In this document: piece by piece, positions 8,036 to 16,471 of the stretch
How the letters are laid out: the number at the start of each line of letters is the position of its first letter
How positions within the stretch are numbered: the stretch's first letter is position 1
Assembly (NCBI RefSeq): GCF_934190775.1
Contig: NZ_CAKPTG010000006.1
Coordinates: 77,553-141,552 of the forward strand
Direction: 5' to 3'
DNA length: 64,000 bases
Source: an uncultured Phascolarctobacterium sp.
Lineage (GTDB): Bacteria; Bacillota; Negativicutes; Acidaminococcales; Acidaminococcaceae
Position numbers and translations under genes: made by a program
The notes under the pieces: generated by a model
The model's database searches: none
Seen by the model: only the letters and a program-made list of their open reading frames with translations
Told to the model about the DNA's origin: nothing

Positions 8036-10079
8036 CTGTTCGACACTCCTCTAACTGTTTTTTAGTCAGCGCAATAATCTGCGCTTCTACATCCCTGGCA
8101 CGTTTATTTGCCAGCTGCACACCGGCCACCGTCTGATGACCGCCGCCGCCCAGCTCTTCCATAATTACCTGCACATTGACGCTGCCGTCACTGCGGGCAC
8201 TTATGCTCAGGGAACCATCTTTATATTCAACAATTGCCATGCCTACAGCTACACTCTCAATGGTAATCAGAGTATCTGCTGTCTGCGCGGCAAGCACGGA
8301 AGACATAGTATCATTATCAGCATTACGCATAATCGCAATGGATAAGCCCGGTATCGGCATTTTAGCACTGGCTATCAGCTTAGCCTTTTGCTGTACAAAG
8401 CTCAGATCATCTTTAAACAGCAGGCGCACCAGATTCGGGTTAGCACCGCAGCGCCTTAGCAGCGCCGCTGCCTCAAAGGTACGCTCACCTGTCTGCACAT
8501 TGAAGTTTTTCGTATCCAGCACAATACCGGCATACAGGGCAGTGGCCTCCGCCGGTGTAATATCCAGCCTGTCATCAAAATAACCTATCAGCTCCGTAAC
8601 CAGCTCACTAGTAGACGAGCTGGACGGTTCCAGATACAATAACGTCGTATCACCGATAATATCCTCAGCACGACGATGATGGTCGATAATAATGCGGTTT
8701 TTGGCTGCCTGCAGCACTGCCTTGCTGGCAGAAAGCACCTCACGGTGATGGTCGACGATAATCAGAAGACTCTTATTGGTCATCAGCGGTAAAGCATCTG
8801 CGCCGCTATACATTATATCTATATACTTGGTCTCGTTAGCCGAAAGAATGATGTTCTCATTATCCAGCACCTCGGTAATACGCTTATAATAGGCGTTATG
8901 CTCACTGCTAACAATAAATGTTTCCTTGCCCAGCGACAGGCCCAGCTTGGCCATACCAATGGTAGCACCGATGGCATCATAATCCTCGTTGACATGTCCC
9001 ATAACAAAAATACGGTCAGCCTGCAGCATCTGCTCATGAATCGTTTGTGCGACAATACGTGCACGCACACGCGTACTTTTAGCACCAACACTGCTCGTGC
9101 CGCCAAAGAACTGTGTATTCTTATCCTTCATAACAACAGCCTGGTCGCCGCCGCGTCCCAATGCCAGATACAAGCTCTTATTGGCGTTGCCGATAAGCTC
9201 CTCCAGCGTCACACCATCGCAAGCTACACCAATACTTACGGTCGGCGGTATTTTGTTGCCGCTGCGGATTTCACGCACCTTATCAAGTATCATGAACTTA
9301 TCTTCCATCATATCCATTACGGCAGACTGCGAAAAGCCCATCAGGCTGCTTTCCTTATTCATACGGCAGATAAAGCCCTGCTTGGAGGCTGCCCACTTCG
9401 TCAGCAGCTCATTGACTTCACCATTCAGATTGGCCATATTGGTTTCACTCAGGCCACGCATAACCTCTTCATAGTTGTCAAAGCGCACATAGGCCAGGCA
9501 CAGCTTATCATTGCTGCATTTCTGGCGCAGCAGCTCATAATCTGTAACATCAGTCAAAAACAACATCAGACCGCTGGAAGTATCATCCTTTTTGTTATGA
9601 TGCTCCTGCGTTTCTACACTGTAATAGCGCATACGGTAATAGTGGTCCTCCAGTTGGATAACCTGTTCACCATCACGCACGCGCATCAGCTCAAAGGCAT
9701 TCTGCGCCAACGGCAGAATTTCCTCCGGCTTTTTGCCCTCCAGATTGCTTTTGCCGGTCCAGGAGGCAAATAATTCATTTTTCCATTGCAGCTTGCCGTC
9801 TTTAGAAAAAACAGCAATCCCCACATCCAGCTTGCGCACCGCAAAATGGTTGGTACGTTCAATATTGCGGATAATATTATCCAGATAGCTGCTGAAGAAG
9901 ATTTCCCTGTTGATAAGGTTCTGGCGACTGAAATAGTAGATAACGCCAAAAAGAATCAGTGCAGGAAAAATCAGCTTGGGCTGCAGATAGCAGACCAATA
10001 CTGCCAGCAGCACAATTATCAGCAAATAAATATTAGTATCCGCTTTGGAATTCATATTCCGGTTAAACCTACTGAACAT
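8007..10079 (-). CDS. gdpP: Cyclic-di-AMP phosphodiesterase GdpP (DHH family)
   Basis: A 690-residue membrane protein that hydrolyses c-di-AMP to pApA. Two transmembrane helices (about 15-50) are followed by a PAS-like sensor (about 65-150), a degenerate GGDEF region without the GGDEF signature (about 165-305), a DHH phosphoesterase domain (about 340-500) and a DHHA1 domain. The DHH metal motifs are MGHVNEDYDAIGA, IIVDHHR and IIIDHHRR; GGGGHQTVAGV marks DHHA1. ATG 10079 is used, with GAGGTG upstream. It lies between the DUF2232 gene and rplI, the classical Firmicute arrangement. c-di-AMP tunes potassium balance and envelope stress. Confidence 0.93.
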   Translation of the reverse strand: MFSRFNRNMNSKADTNIYLLIIVLLAVLVCYLQPKLIFPALILFGVIYYFSRQNLINREIFFSSYLDNIIRNIERTNHFAVRKLDVGIAVFSKDGKLQWKNELFASWTGKSNLEGKKPEEILPLAQNAFELMRVRDGEQVIQLEDHYYRMRYYSVETQEHHNKKDDTSSGLMLFLTDVTDYELLRQKCSNDKLCLAYVRFDNYEEVMRGLSETNMANLNGEVNELLTKWAASKQGFICRMNKESSLMGFSQSAVMDMMEDKFMILDKVREIRSGNKIPPTVSIGVACDGVTLEELIGNANKSLYLALGRGGDQAVVMKDKNTQFFGGTSSVGAKSTRVRARIVAQTIHEQMLQADRIFVMGHVNEDYDAIGATIGMAKLGLSLGKETFIVSSEHNAYYKRITEVLDNENIILSANETKYIDIMYSGADALPLMTNKSLLIIVDHHREVLSASKAVLQAAKNRIIIDHHRRAEDIIGDTTLLYLEPSSSSTSELVTELIGYFDDRLDITPAEATALYAGIVLDTKNFNVQTGERTFEAAALLRRCGANPNLVRLLFKDDLSFVQQKAKLIASAKMPIPGLSIAIMRNADNDTMSSVLAAQTADTLITIESVAVGMAIVEYKDGSLSISARSDGSVNVQVIMEELGGGGHQTVAGVQLANKRARDVEAQIIALTKKQLEECRTDESNSFTRC

Positions 10080-10115
10080 TATTTTCACCTCAAATCCGGC
10101 ACAGGCGGCCGAACT

Positions 10116-11087
10116 TTAATTTTGTTTTCTGAATCTGCTTGCAGGACGGATTTTCCTAAAATCCATAACAATATCAAAGGCACCTACGTAAACCATAATC
10201 TGCGTAAAGATAGGTACAATAAAGAGCAACGCTACACCGATATTAGCCCACCAACGCGGCTTATGCTTGGTTTCGACAAACCAGTACAGCAGCACAATGC
10301 CCTGCAAAACCAGCACAAAGCTGCAGACAGTCTGCACATTGACCGACACCGTATACATCCAGCTGGCCTGATCATGCTGATAATAATAGGTTACTGCAAA
10401 CAAAGACGCAGCATAGGGCCACAAAATCCAGCCGGGAACCTGCAGCATCGTAAACGGCGGGAAGGCTTCAAAGCTTTCACCCAGCTTCGTCAAAATCTTT
10501 TTGGCAGCCATGTAGTTTACAAAAGCCATCAGCGGCGCACACATCATGAATGCACCCGGCATGATAATGCGCATCATGCGCAGCATTTCAGCATAACCGT
10601 CGACAGTCTTTTTGATATCAGCCTCACTCATGCCATGCTCGCGGTAATAAACCGTCAGCTGCTCCAGGCTTTGATGGAAGGAGCTGAACATCATCTCAAT
10701 CGGGTCAATGCCCAGTACCAAAAAGCTCAGCACGATATTCAGAATCAGCGCAATTATTGCGCCAACACTGCCATAAAGCATCATTTTCATCGGCGGCAGA
10801 TGACATCGCATACACTCGCCCAAGATCAGGCCCAAAAGGCCAAAAATTGCCGCCAGGAAAAAGGCATTAATCGGGCTGATAATCATCGCGATAATCACGG
10901 TAGCAACCAGCAGTGTCATAATGCTCCACTTCAGGCCATGACGGCAGCCACAGATGACGATAGGCAGAGGCCAGACGAAATTGACGAAAGCACCCAGCAC
11001 AGGCACATACATACTTATCAAAGCCATAACGATAGCAACGGCAGCTAAAATACCGGCCTCCACCATGGCAGATGTTTTACGAATCAC
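10116..11087 (-). CDS. yybS: DUF2232 (YybS-like) membrane protein
   Basis: A 323-residue protein with about eight hydrophobic helices, matching the DUF2232/YybS family found immediately before gdpP in many Firmicutes. It resembles energy-coupling-factor S components in shape, but no substrate is known. The GTG start at 11087 is preceded by GGAGGA. It is the first gene of the yybS-gdpP-rplI operon; the gap to gdpP is about 35 bases. Confidence 0.82.
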   Translation of the reverse strand: MIRKTSAMVEAGILAAVAIVMALISMYVPVLGAFVNFVWPLPIVICGCRHGLKWSIMTLLVATVIIAMIISPINAFFLAAIFGLLGLILGECMRCHLPPMKMMLYGSVGAIIALILNIVLSFLVLGIDPIEMMFSSFHQSLEQLTVYYREHGMSEADIKKTVDGYAEMLRMMRIIMPGAFMMCAPLMAFVNYMAAKKILTKLGESFEAFPPFTMLQVPGWILWPYAASLFAVTYYYQHDQASWMYTVSVNVQTVCSFVLVLQGIVLLYWFVETKHKPRWWANIGVALLFIVPIFTQIMVYVGAFDIVMDFRKIRPASRFRKQN

Positions 11088-11182
11088 AGGTTATCCTCCT
11101 TCATGGATATATTTCTTCAATATATTATTGTACTACATCAACCGCTGAAAAGCAAAGGCTTTACACCCGCCGACAAGCCGTA

Positions 11183-11211
11183 TTGTGTATTTCATACAAA
11201 AATGGTATAAT
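11183..11211 (+). promoter_or_regulatory. Promoter of the YczE-like gene
   Basis: TTGTGT (11183-11188) and TATAAT (11206-11211) separated by 17 bases, about 75 bases ahead of the coding start at 11285. The promoter lies between two divergent genes. Confidence 0.6.
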
Positions 11212-11284
11212 ATATATTACGCTCTTGTATAGCAACGCCTGCCGTACATAAGCGTCTTTTATTTTTTTCAAAGGGGTTCTTAGC

Positions 11285-11932
11285 TTGCACAAGCAATATT
11301 TTCCGCAGCGCTGCTTTATGTTTCTCGTCGGCATCTTTACCATGACACTTGGCATCGCTCTTTCCTGCAAGGCCGATTTAGGCACATCGCCCATTTCCAG
11401 TGTACCCTGGGTTCTGAGTATGTTCATGCCCTGGAGCATCGGCGAAATAACTATTGTCTTGAATCTGCTTTTTATTATTGCCCAGCCCATTCTGCTGCGG
11501 CAAATTTACTGGCGTGAGCTGTTGGGACAGTTAGTAACATTGCTCGCCTTCGGCTACTGCATAGATTTTTCGATGAGCCTGCTGAGCTGGGTAAAACCGG
11601 ATACTTTGTTTTGGCAATGGTTTGACTGCATCCTTAGCACCATCATCCTTGCCTTCGGTGTTTTTCTCTGCATCCGCGCCAAAATTTTCGTTGCTGCCGG
11701 TGAAGGCATTGTCCTGGTTATCGCCTTCGTCAGCAAAATTAAATTCAGCATCATCAAAAACTGCTTTGATTGCACACTCGTTGCCATCAGCCTGGCAATT
11801 TCCTTTATGCACTTCGGCGCCATGCGCGGCGTTGGCGTAGGTACAATTGCTGCTGCCATCCTCGTTGGCCGCTGGATACAGCTTTACAGCAATAAGCTGC
11901 ATATTTTCGACAAATGGAGCATTTTAGAGTAA
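11285..11932 (+). CDS. YczE/YitT-like integral membrane protein
   Basis: A 215-residue protein with five or six hydrophobic segments. The early stretch GIALSCKADLGTSPISSVPW, containing the conserved LGTSP, is typical of the YczE/YyaS membrane family, and GVGVGTIAAAILVGR near the end fits as well. The function of these proteins is unknown. The gene probably begins with TTG at 11285, with AAAGGGG eight bases ahead. It appears to be a single-gene unit between its own promoter and a terminator that overlaps the stop codon. Confidence 0.72.
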   Translation: MHKQYFPQRCFMFLVGIFTMTLGIALSCKADLGTSPISSVPWVLSMFMPWSIGEITIVLNLLFIIAQPILLRQIYWRELLGQLVTLLAFGYCIDFSMSLLSWVKPDTLFWQWFDCILSTIILAFGVFLCIRAKIFVAAGEGIVLVIAFVSKIKFSIIKNCFDCTLVAISLAISFMHFGAMRGVGVGTIAAAILVGRWIQLYSNKLHIFDKWSILE

Positions 11933-11958
11933 GATTTTTCTTACTCTAATTTTTAATT
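11926..11958 (+). terminator. Terminator overlapping the end of the YczE-like gene
   Basis: AGAGTAAG and CTTACTCT arms with a loop of six bases, then AATTTTTAATTTT. The left arm contains the stop codon of the gene. Confidence 0.65.
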
Positions 11959-11978
11959 TTTAATTTTCTGAATATTGC

Positions 11979-12007
11979 TTGTATTCTGTTAGATTGTGTG
12001 CTATAAT
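11979..12007 (+). promoter_or_regulatory. Promoter of the cold-shock gene
   Basis: TTGTAT (11979-11984), 17-base spacer, TATAAT (12002-12007), leaving a leader of about 45 bases before the ATG at 12057. Leaders of cold-shock genes often fold to control translation, but this one is short. Confidence 0.6.
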
Positions 12008-12056
12008 CTCTTACAACAGCTGTTAGAATAATATTTATTGAAGAAGGTGCTCGCTT

Positions 12057-12263
12057 ATGCTTAGTATTGGTACAGTAAAATGGTTTAATAACAATAAAGG
12101 CTATGGTTTTATCACTGCAGGCAATGGTCAGGAGATTTTCGTACATTTTTCTGCCATCCACCTGAACGGCTACCGCTGCCTGGAGGAAGGCCAGCGTGTT
12201 TCCTATCATCTGACGCGCGGCAAGCATGGTCTCATGGCGCTCAACGTCACTCCAATTGTTTAA
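12057..12263 (+). CDS. Cold-shock domain protein
   Basis: A 68-residue single OB-fold nucleic-acid-binding protein. GTVKWFNNNKGYGFITAGNG contains RNP1 (KGYGFI), and IFVHFSAI contains RNP2. These proteins melt RNA structure and assist transcription and translation in the cytoplasm. The C-terminal third (from about residue 40, LEEGQRVSYHLTRG) differs from classical CspA, so it is a divergent paralogue. It is a single-gene unit with its own promoter and terminator. Confidence 0.92.
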   Translation: MLSIGTVKWFNNNKGYGFITAGNGQEIFVHFSAIHLNGYRCLEEGQRVSYHLTRGKHGLMALNVTPIV

Positions 12264-12274
12264 AACGCTCCTGC

Positions 12275-12303
12275 ACCGGCAGCTTGACTGCCGGTCTTTT
12301 TTT
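12275..12303 (+). terminator. Terminator after the cold-shock gene
   Basis: ACCGGCAG and CTGCCGGT arms with a five-base loop, followed by a run of seven Ts. Confidence 0.9.
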
Positions 12304-12550
12304 GTTGCAAACATGTTTAGATACATTCTAATGATAAGAATTCACTTCGTGAAAGCAGATTACACAACATCAATGCTTGCCAACCTCAAAAAAACTGTAT
12401 GACTTTCGGGAATTATCTTGCAGTTTAGTAAAATTTATGTTAAATTTAAGTAAAGTATTGTCGCGTTTTTGTAGGCAATGAGTAAGCAAAACCGGGACAG
12501 TAATAACAGCCGTCAGCAATTGCTGCGGTATATCCAAGGAGGTTTTATCA

Positions 12551-13582
12551 ATGGCAAAGAAAACTAGTTTATGGGCACTGTTGCTCGTAATGCTCGTAAC
12601 TATGCTTACAGCTGGTTGCGGCGGTGGTGGCGGAGAGAAAAAGGCTGCTCCTGCTAATGACAAAAAGCTTATCATCTACACCTCTATGAAGGAATCTCTG
12701 ATTAAAGGCATTGTTGAAGGCTTCAAAAAACAAAATCCGGACATTGATGTCGACTATCAGTCTGCCGGCGCAGGCAAGCTGATGGCTAAAATCGCTGCTG
12801 AACGTCAAAGCGGCAAAATTTTGGCAGACGTTATCTGGACCAGTGAAGTTCCTGATTTCTATAAAATGAAAGATGAGGGCATTTTGGAAAAATACCAAAG
12901 CCCGGTATTAAAAGAAACTGTTAACCCGTTCACCGATTATGATGGCTCCTTCCATGCAGCACGTCTCGGTACTTTGGGCATCATCATCAACACCGATAAA
13001 ATCAAAACTGCTCCAACCCAATGGTCTGACCTGCTGAAACCGGAATACAAAAACGGCTTTGGTATTGCTAACCCTGCTCTTTCCGGCACCTCTTACATGA
13101 GCGTAGCACTGCTGGAAAAACAATTCGGTTGGAAATTCTTCGAAGATATCAAAGCTAACGGCGGCCGCATCGGTAAAGGCTCCGGTCAAGTTATCGACGA
13201 TACCGCTTCTGGCGAGCTTGTTTCTTCCTTAGCAGTTGACTATATCACCAACGCTAAGATTGCCAAAGGTGCTCATCTGCAAATGTGCTATCCGCCTGAA
13301 CTCCTGGTAGTTCCCAGCCCGGTAGCTATTTTCAAAGGCACCACTAAACTGGATGCTGCTAAAAAGTTTGTTGATTATCTGTTGAGCAAAGAAGCACAAA
13401 CCCTGGTTGCACAGCAAGGCACCATCCCTGTACGCGAGGACGTAGAAATCCCTGCTAAATTTAATCTGCCGGCTCCGAAGGCTGCTCTGGAAAAATCCAT
13501 TAAGATTGATTACAAAGAAGCTGTGAAGACCAAAGAAGAGACCATTAAGAAGTTCTCTGATATTATGCAGGTTAAGAAATAA
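12551..13582 (+). CDS. Fe(III)-type ABC transporter substrate-binding lipoprotein
   Basis: A 343-residue periplasmic binding protein of the FbpA/AfuA-like class. A lipoprotein signal ends in LTAGC (Cys23), followed by a glycine-rich linker. The mature part starts KLIIYTSMKESLIKGIVEGF, the standard opening for Fe(III) or 2-aminoethylphosphonate binders, and contains ADVIWTSEVPDFYKM. The ligand could be ferric iron, a phosphonate or another small anion; residues for iron were not clearly identified. AAGGAGG precedes the ATG. A terminator separates it from the ATPase and permease genes, so it is likely made in excess over them. The 245 bases upstream hold no gene; AATGATAAGAATT at about 12330 weakly resembles a Fur box. 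Confidence 0.85.
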   Translation: MAKKTSLWALLLVMLVTMLTAGCGGGGGEKKAAPANDKKLIIYTSMKESLIKGIVEGFKKQNPDIDVDYQSAGAGKLMAKIAAERQSGKILADVIWTSEVPDFYKMKDEGILEKYQSPVLKETVNPFTDYDGSFHAARLGTLGIIINTDKIKTAPTQWSDLLKPEYKNGFGIANPALSGTSYMSVALLEKQFGWKFFEDIKANGGRIGKGSGQVIDDTASGELVSSLAVDYITNAKIAKGAHLQMCYPPELLVVPSPVAIFKGTTKLDAAKKFVDYLLSKEAQTLVAQQGTIPVREDVEIPAKFNLPAPKAALEKSIKIDYKEAVKTKEETIKKFSDIMQVKK

Positions 13583-13623
13583 GCTTCAGACAAGCTCAGT
13601 CAAATTTAGTAAGTCAAAGCAAT

Positions 13624-13656
13624 GGCGGCACAGGTTTGACCTGTACCGCCTTTTTT
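13624..13656 (+). terminator. Intra-operon terminator after the binding-protein gene
   Basis: A GGCGG-C-ACAGG arm pairs with CCTGT-A-CCGCC across a four-to-six-base loop, followed by six Ts. It lies between the binding-protein gene and the first ATPase gene, which suggests partial termination that sets a high binding-protein ratio. Confidence 0.85.
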
Positions 13657-13680
13657 CAACAAAAAGGAGTTTTATGTAGA

Positions 13681-14772
13681 ATGGAAGACATTATTAAAGT
13701 TGAAAATGTCGCCAAGGGGTACGCTAAGCACCAGGTGCTGCAAAACCTGGACCTGAATATCAAAAAAGGTGAGTGCTTTACCCTGCTTGGTCCTTCCGGC
13801 TGCGGCAAAACTGTCCTCATCCGCCTGATTGCAGGCCACGAGGTTCCGGATGCCGGTAAAATCAGTATTGATAATACTACTGTTGCCGACAGCAGCAGCG
13901 GCGAATATATTCCCCCGGAAAGACGCGGTCTTGGTATCGTGTTCCAGGATTACGCAGTATGGCCGCACATGACGGTTTACGAAAATATTGCTTATCCGCT
14001 GAAAATGGAAAAGCGCCCTAAAGATGAAATCGACAAGCTGGTTATGGATATGGTTGAAATAGTCGGCATGAAGGGTTTGGAAAAACGCCTTCCTTCCGAG
14101 CTCAGCGGCGGACAGCAGCAGCGTGTAGCTCTGGCGAGAGCCTTGGTATCTGACCCGTCCGTAATGCTGCTTGACGAACCCCTGAGTAACCTGGATGCTA
14201 ACCTGCGTGAAGAAATGCGCTTTGAAATCAAAGCACTGCAGCGCAAATTCGGCATCACCGTTATGTATGTAACCCATGATCAGGAAGTAGCACTGGCTAT
14301 TTCTGACCGCATTGCTATTATGGATGCCCAGGGACATATCCGCCAAATCGGCACTCCCTACGAAATTTTCGAAAAGCCTGCTGATTTATTCATCTTTAAA
14401 TTTATGGGCATTGCTAATTTCCTGGCAGTCAAGGAAGCTAACGGTAAATTTGTCGTAGGCAACGGCACTCAGGAGGTTCCCTGGGAAGCACCTCAGGGCA
14501 AAGCAGCTGCCTGGGTAGCAGCCTTCCGTCCTTCAGATGTAGAAATCCACCGTGAAGGCCCCGGACTGAAAGGTATTATCCATCGTGCCAACTTCCTGGG
14601 CGCAACCATGGACTATGCCATCGATATTGACGGCGAAAGCCTGCGTACAGAGCTTTTGACGCATGAAGCTATCAATAACAACCTGATGTTTAAGGAAGGC
14701 GACGAATGCTACATCACCTTCCGCAGCCTGCTCTGGTTTGATGCAGAGCAATTGAAGGAGGTAGAGGAATAA
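13681..14772 (+). CDS. ABC transporter ATP-binding protein (Fe(III)/polyamine-type), first copy
   Basis: A 363-residue ATPase. Walker A is GPSGCGKT, the signature LSGGQQQRVALARAL, Walker B VMLLDEPLSNLD and the switch histidine sits in VTHDQEVA. Residues after about 240 form the OB-like regulatory domain of the FbpC/PotA class. ATG 13681 follows AAGGAG by 11 bases. Its stop overlaps the permease start (TAATG region at 14772), so the genes are coupled. A second, distinct ATPase follows the permease, which implies a heterodimeric motor. Confidence 0.92.
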   Translation: MEDIIKVENVAKGYAKHQVLQNLDLNIKKGECFTLLGPSGCGKTVLIRLIAGHEVPDAGKISIDNTTVADSSSGEYIPPERRGLGIVFQDYAVWPHMTVYENIAYPLKMEKRPKDEIDKLVMDMVEIVGMKGLEKRLPSELSGGQQQRVALARALVSDPSVMLLDEPLSNLDANLREEMRFEIKALQRKFGITVMYVTHDQEVALAISDRIAIMDAQGHIRQIGTPYEIFEKPADLFIFKFMGIANFLAVKEANGKFVVGNGTQEVPWEAPQGKAAAWVAAFRPSDVEIHREGPGLKGIIHRANFLGATMDYAIDIDGESLRTELLTHEAINNNLMFKEGDECYITFRSLLWFDAEQLKEVEE

Positions 14773-16469
14773 TGAGCACAGGCACCATCAAAAAAGATTC
14801 CGGCTTTGGCGTAGCTCAGCTGATTCTTTTTATCTCTATCGCCGTACTGGTCATCTTCGTTGCCTGGCCGGTACTTCTGATTCTGTTTAACGCATTCTTT
14901 GTTGACGGCTCCTTCAACAGCCACGACTTTTATGAAGTACTCACCGAGCCTGAAACCTTCCAGGCCCTCATCAATTCACTGATTATCGCCAGCATGACCA
15001 CTATCGGCAGTACTATTGTCGGTACCTTCTTTGCCTGGCTGGTAACACGTACTGACCTGCCTTATAAGAACTTTATGAAAAGCCTTTTCCTGGTACCCTT
15101 TATGCTGCCATCATTCATCGGTGCATTAGCATGGAAAATGCTTTTATCTCCTAACTCCGGTTATATCAACAAATTCTTTATCGAAACCTTCGGTTTTTCC
15201 GGTCCGGTTTTCGATATCTACACCTACCATGGCATCAGTGCCGTAGAGGTTATGTATCTTTTCCCGTTCGTATTTATCCAGGTTTGCGGTGCATTGGAAC
15301 GTATGGACCCGACCTTGGAAGAATCTGCCCGTATTTCCGGTGCCGGCCTGTTTACGATTACCCGCAAAATCACCATTCCGCTGGTTATGCCATCTATCAT
15401 GAGCGGCGCGCTGCTGATTATGCTTTACTCCATGGCTCACTTCGGTACTGTAGCTGTTTTGGGTATTGAACAGGGTATTTACAACATCCCGACACTTATT
15501 TATGAAAAGATACACCAGAGCGGCGGCAGCTTTGAATCTATCCGTACCGGTACCGTACTGGCAACCGTACTAGTTGTTTCCGCAGCCTGCATTATCTGGG
15601 CACAGCAAAAAATTCTCAGCAACGGCCATTACCAGATTATCGGCGGCAAAAGCTTCCGTCCTATGGAGCTCAAACTGCGTGGCCTGCGTTATCCGCTGCT
15701 GTTTTTCTGCCTGGCTTACATCGCCTTCACGATTCTGCTGCCTACGGCAGTTATCTTCCTTGTAGGCGGCGTTAAGACCTACGGCCTGCCCTTTACAATG
15801 GAAAACCTTTCTTTGGACAACTACAAATATATTCTCTTTGAATATGAAGTTACCAAAGACGCTATCTTCAACAGTATCAGCTTAGGCCTGGCAGCAGCAA
15901 TTATCACTATGTTTGCCGGTGTTATGATTTCCTATGTAATTGTTAAGATGAAGGTTCGCGGCAAAGGTATTTTGGAATTCTTGGGCATGCTGCCCTTCTC
16001 CGTACCTGGCTCCGTTATCGCCCTCGGCGTAATCCTTGCCTGGAGCGGCCAATTTGGCGTTAACCTCTACAACACAGTATGGATTATTCTTGTAGCCTAC
16101 ATCGCCCGCTACATGGCCTTCTCTCTGAAGGCTAACTCTGCAGCCCTGGAACAGGTGCATGATTCCCTGATGGAAGCATCCCGCTCCTGCGGCGCAACCA
16201 TGTGGCAATCATTAAAGGATATTGTTATTCCTTTAGTTAAGCCCGGTATGATCAGTGCTTTCTTCCTGATTTTCCTGCCGGCACTGCGCGAATTAACCGT
16301 ATCCATTATGCTGTATGCTCCTACCACCAGAACCATTGGTGTTGCTATCTATACCTTAAACGAGGACGGCGAAACGGTTATGTCTACAGCCCTCGCAGGT
16401 ATCGCCCTGATCCTGATTGTAGTCGGTCAGATGCTGATTAATCGTTTTACCAAGAAAGTAGAGGGTTAA
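14772..16469 (+). CDS. Fused two-domain ABC permease (FbpB-like)
   Basis: A 565-residue inner-membrane protein with about 12 helices: two complete permease domains (about 50-270 and 340-555) in one chain, as in FbpB, SfuB and CysTW-like iron permeases. Each half has a cytoplasmic EAA loop: EESARISGAGLFTITRKITIP and MEASRSCGATMWQSLKDIVIP. It forms the channel for the lipoprotein encoded upstream. The start overlaps the ATPase stop, and the second ATPase gene begins three bases after its end. Confidence 0.92.
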   Translation: MSTGTIKKDSGFGVAQLILFISIAVLVIFVAWPVLLILFNAFFVDGSFNSHDFYEVLTEPETFQALINSLIIASMTTIGSTIVGTFFAWLVTRTDLPYKNFMKSLFLVPFMLPSFIGALAWKMLLSPNSGYINKFFIETFGFSGPVFDIYTYHGISAVEVMYLFPFVFIQVCGALERMDPTLEESARISGAGLFTITRKITIPLVMPSIMSGALLIMLYSMAHFGTVAVLGIEQGIYNIPTLIYEKIHQSGGSFESIRTGTVLATVLVVSAACIIWAQQKILSNGHYQIIGGKSFRPMELKLRGLRYPLLFFCLAYIAFTILLPTAVIFLVGGVKTYGLPFTMENLSLDNYKYILFEYEVTKDAIFNSISLGLAAAIITMFAGVMISYVIVKMKVRGKGILEFLGMLPFSVPGSVIALGVILAWSGQFGVNLYNTVWIILVAYIARYMAFSLKANSAALEQVHDSLMEASRSCGATMWQSLKDIVIPLVKPGMISAFFLIFLPALRELTVSIMLYAPTTRTIGVAIYTLNEDGETVMSTALAGIALILIVVGQMLINRFTKKVEG

Positions 16470-16471
16470 TT

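Noticed and set aside
8898..9773. Plus-strand open frame of 291 codons
   Set aside because: Lies wholly antisense to gdpP, whose DHH and PAS regions are clear on the other strand.
9786..11048. Plus-strand open frame of 420 codons
   Set aside because: It is a shadow of yybS and of the gdpP start. The translation is rich in His, Gln and Asn without motifs and no ribosome site is present.
12325..12345. Fur box before the iron-type binding protein
   Set aside because: AATGATAAGAATT covers only part of the consensus and lies more than 200 bases from the start codon. It is mentioned in the gene entry but is not listed as a site.
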